This document shows, one piece after another, positions 62,000 to 64,000 of a DNA stretch of 64,000 bases. Source of the DNA: Archegozetes longisetosus (taxonomy: Eukaryota; Arthropoda; Arachnida; Sarcoptiformes; Trhypochthoniidae). Under the pieces are notes generated by a model. That model searched no databases. It had not been told where the DNA came from and was given only the letters and a program-made list of their open reading frames with translations. Positions within the stretch are counted from its first letter, which is position 1. Each line of letters starts with the position of its first letter. Made by a program: the position numbers and the translations under genes. The DNA lies in contig JAEMBT020000001.1 in NCBI GenBank assembly GCA_018873245.2, forward strand, positions 434,001 to 498,000. Reading direction: 5' to 3'.

Positions 62000-64000
62000 T
62001 TTACTTATTAACAACTCGTCAATCATTTAGTAATAAACATGAATATATCAAATTTTCTCATCAATATTGCTACAGCTTTGTAGTGGTTTAGCGAAAGGCA
62101 TGATTTCATTTGGAAAATTGACGAAAAGACATACATATAACGGATGAGATAAGCGTTTAGGGAATCGGAAGAGAGAATATTATCGCTTCGTTCCCTGTCA
62201 TTTCGCTTCGAAATAACTGCTTCTTTGCAAATATACATTAGGAACAGAGTATCAGTTTTGAGAAATTTAATCAGTTCTCAAAATTGATAGAAAGCTAATC
62301 AACAATCCCGGAATTCGACTGTAAGGCAAAACAGAATACAATAAACGATTATTTCGTTTATGACATATCTTCAAAAGCATTTATGTGATCGAGTGTTCTA
62401 AACAAATAAAACACCACATCTCCAACATAGATATCTTGTAAACTTAGACCAATCAAAATAATCAAAGTTTAGCTTCATTAGAAATATGAAAACTTACGAA
62501 ATAAGAACTGGCAAAAGTATTGATTAATAAATTGTTTTTCTTCCATTAGTGATAAAGAAACGATAGACTAAAGAAATGTTTCATTTAAAAGTGTGACATC
62601 TCGAGCCCATATTAATGTAATAGCCATAATACAATAAGCATTAATCACAAACAAATCATTTCACAAATATTTCAGCTTAATCAATCGATTAGTCCTTTTG
62701 TTCGAGGGAATGATAACTATTTAACATTTGATTAAATATAACTGTAATATATTGATAAACGTTTCCTTTGGTCTGAAAATCTAAACCTCAATACAATCGA
62801 CCAAATGAAAGACTGAACAAAACTTAAGTCAATTTTGCCATATTCCAATATGATAATAAACTTTGAATGACTCATAAATACAATGACTCAATAGTTGTCT
62901 AACTTTTGTTTTTTCTGGTTTCAAATGCTCATCAATTCCGCGGAAATCCCATTTAATTCGCAGAAAAATATATTACAGAATCGCTACAAAAACGATACTT
63001 TACGTGAGTTTGCGCGAAAATTCAATTCGAAATCAATGAGAAACTTAATGTGAACACGATTTAAGAAAATCAACTAATTGCCAGCAAAACGCAAACGGTA
63101 TGAAAGGTGTAAAGAACATGAATATTATGCATGACTGATAATAAAATATAGTGATTAAGACTTTTTATTAGCAATTCAACGAAAGATTGCATTTGTGGGC
63201 GAATACGACAGACTTTGTTCAATAATTAGAGAAAAGCCAAGTACATATCAACTGAAAATCAAACAAAAGCGATAGTAAAACAGCGACTCATATCAACTGT
63301 TTCTTTGGTCAAAAATGCTGTCAGAGAACAACAATAGAGCACAGGATTAAAAAAAGGTACTATTCATAACTCCACGAGGAGATTGTGAGAAAGTGTACAA
63401 AATGAATCCCAAGGACTCTGGAGGAAATGCGACATTATATTAAAAAAGAACTTTCTATAAATGGTGAGAAAAAGGATAAGAGTCAGTGTGAGAGACATAG
63501 AATGAATGAGAGAGGGAGAGAGGAATGAGCACTGCATTTGTTAAGGTATTGGGAGTGCCTTCTGTGCAATGACCCCATTTGGAGGTTGTAGTCAAGTCTT
63601 TTATGTCCTATTAGACTAGTGTTGCCAAGACTAAAACTCCATCAAACTAGTTGATAGGCATTAAGAACAATTGTCCGAGTCTTTGCTTAACTAAATAGAC
63701 AACATGTCAGCACTAATCCGATAATTAGAATTGAATCAAAACTAAAATTAAACCAACTGAAGACAGATTCGTACAACTTCAATGCAAAACACTAATTACG
63801 ATAAACACTTAATTGGCTTAATTGACTAATTATTTAAACAATTTGTCAACTATGTAATATAACATTTGCTTACTCTCGTTGTATCTTAGAGTGTTTTCAA
63901 TGCAAGATGAAAACTGCAATCAAGCATTATTGATTAATCTTAACTAAAGCCAACATTTCAATAGATAGCAATCGCGCAAAAACACTATTGTATTGATTGC
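62000..64000. other. Region upstream of Ago1
   Basis: AT-rich sequence with no convincing exon. It may include Ago1 5' UTR exons, an alternative first coding exon or the promoter. A GA-rich run lies near 63480-63530. Confidence 0.5.

Noticed and set aside
1..64000. tRNA genes, CRISPR arrays, bacterial-type operons
   Set aside because: No T-loop GGTTCRANNCC-like box on either strand, no regularly spaced repeats, and the window is clearly spliced eukaryotic DNA.

Overview
This is a eukaryotic nuclear window, strongly AT-rich, with spliced genes whose introns run from about 50 bases to more than a kilobase and follow the GT...AG rule. The gene set suggests an arthropod: an insect-type juvenile-hormone-epoxide-hydrolase-like enzyme, a CYP314A1/Shade-like ecdysteroid P450 and a Drosophila-like Ago1. 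The overall protein style makes a chelicerate, probably an acariform mite, my best guess. The species cannot be fixed from the sequence alone. Gene models below were built by hand by joining open frames at splice sites whose phases agree; every complete model joins in frame to a stop and reaches the length usual for its family. | Layout. (1) 1-27.8 kb is gene-poor. Its only convincing coding sequence is two exons of a KCNQ-type voltage-gated potassium channel on the minus strand (20754-21285), one a 39-base microexon. The 20.7 kb to their left, where the rest of the channel should lie, looks like one very long intron and holds a hAT-type MITE. (2) 27.8-37.4 kb holds an acid sphingomyelinase (+), a mitochondrial-type P450 resembling CYP314A1 (-), a small leucine-rich-repeat-like fragment (-) and the RNA polymerase III factor BRF1 (-). 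(3) 37.4-43.3 kb is non-coding and carries foldback repeats. (4) 43.3-54.6 kb holds an SLC17-type organic anion transporter (+) with a near-perfect foldback MITE in intron 1, two tandem intronless LRAT-domain genes (-), an epoxide hydrolase (-) and ABHD13 (+). (5) 57.5-62 kb holds a microRNA-class Argonaute (Ago1, -) with an intact catalytic tetrad. | The most notable feature is the 3' end of Ago1. Two complete, phase-matched, mutually homologous last exons follow each other, and a phase-neutral 54-base exon candidate lies just upstream, so the gene could make Argonautes with different extreme C-termini. The second theme is foldback DNA: at least four inverted-repeat elements lie between 40 and 53 kb. 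One of them sits inside a transcribed intron, where it could form a long hairpin RNA that feeds small-RNA pathways. | The genes are individual housekeeping or physiological genes rather than a cluster with one function: lipid turnover (sphingomyelinase, LRAT proteins, ABHD13), hormone or epoxide metabolism (P450, epoxide hydrolase), Pol III transcription (BRF1), membrane transport and excitability (SLC17, KCNQ), and RNA silencing (Ago1).
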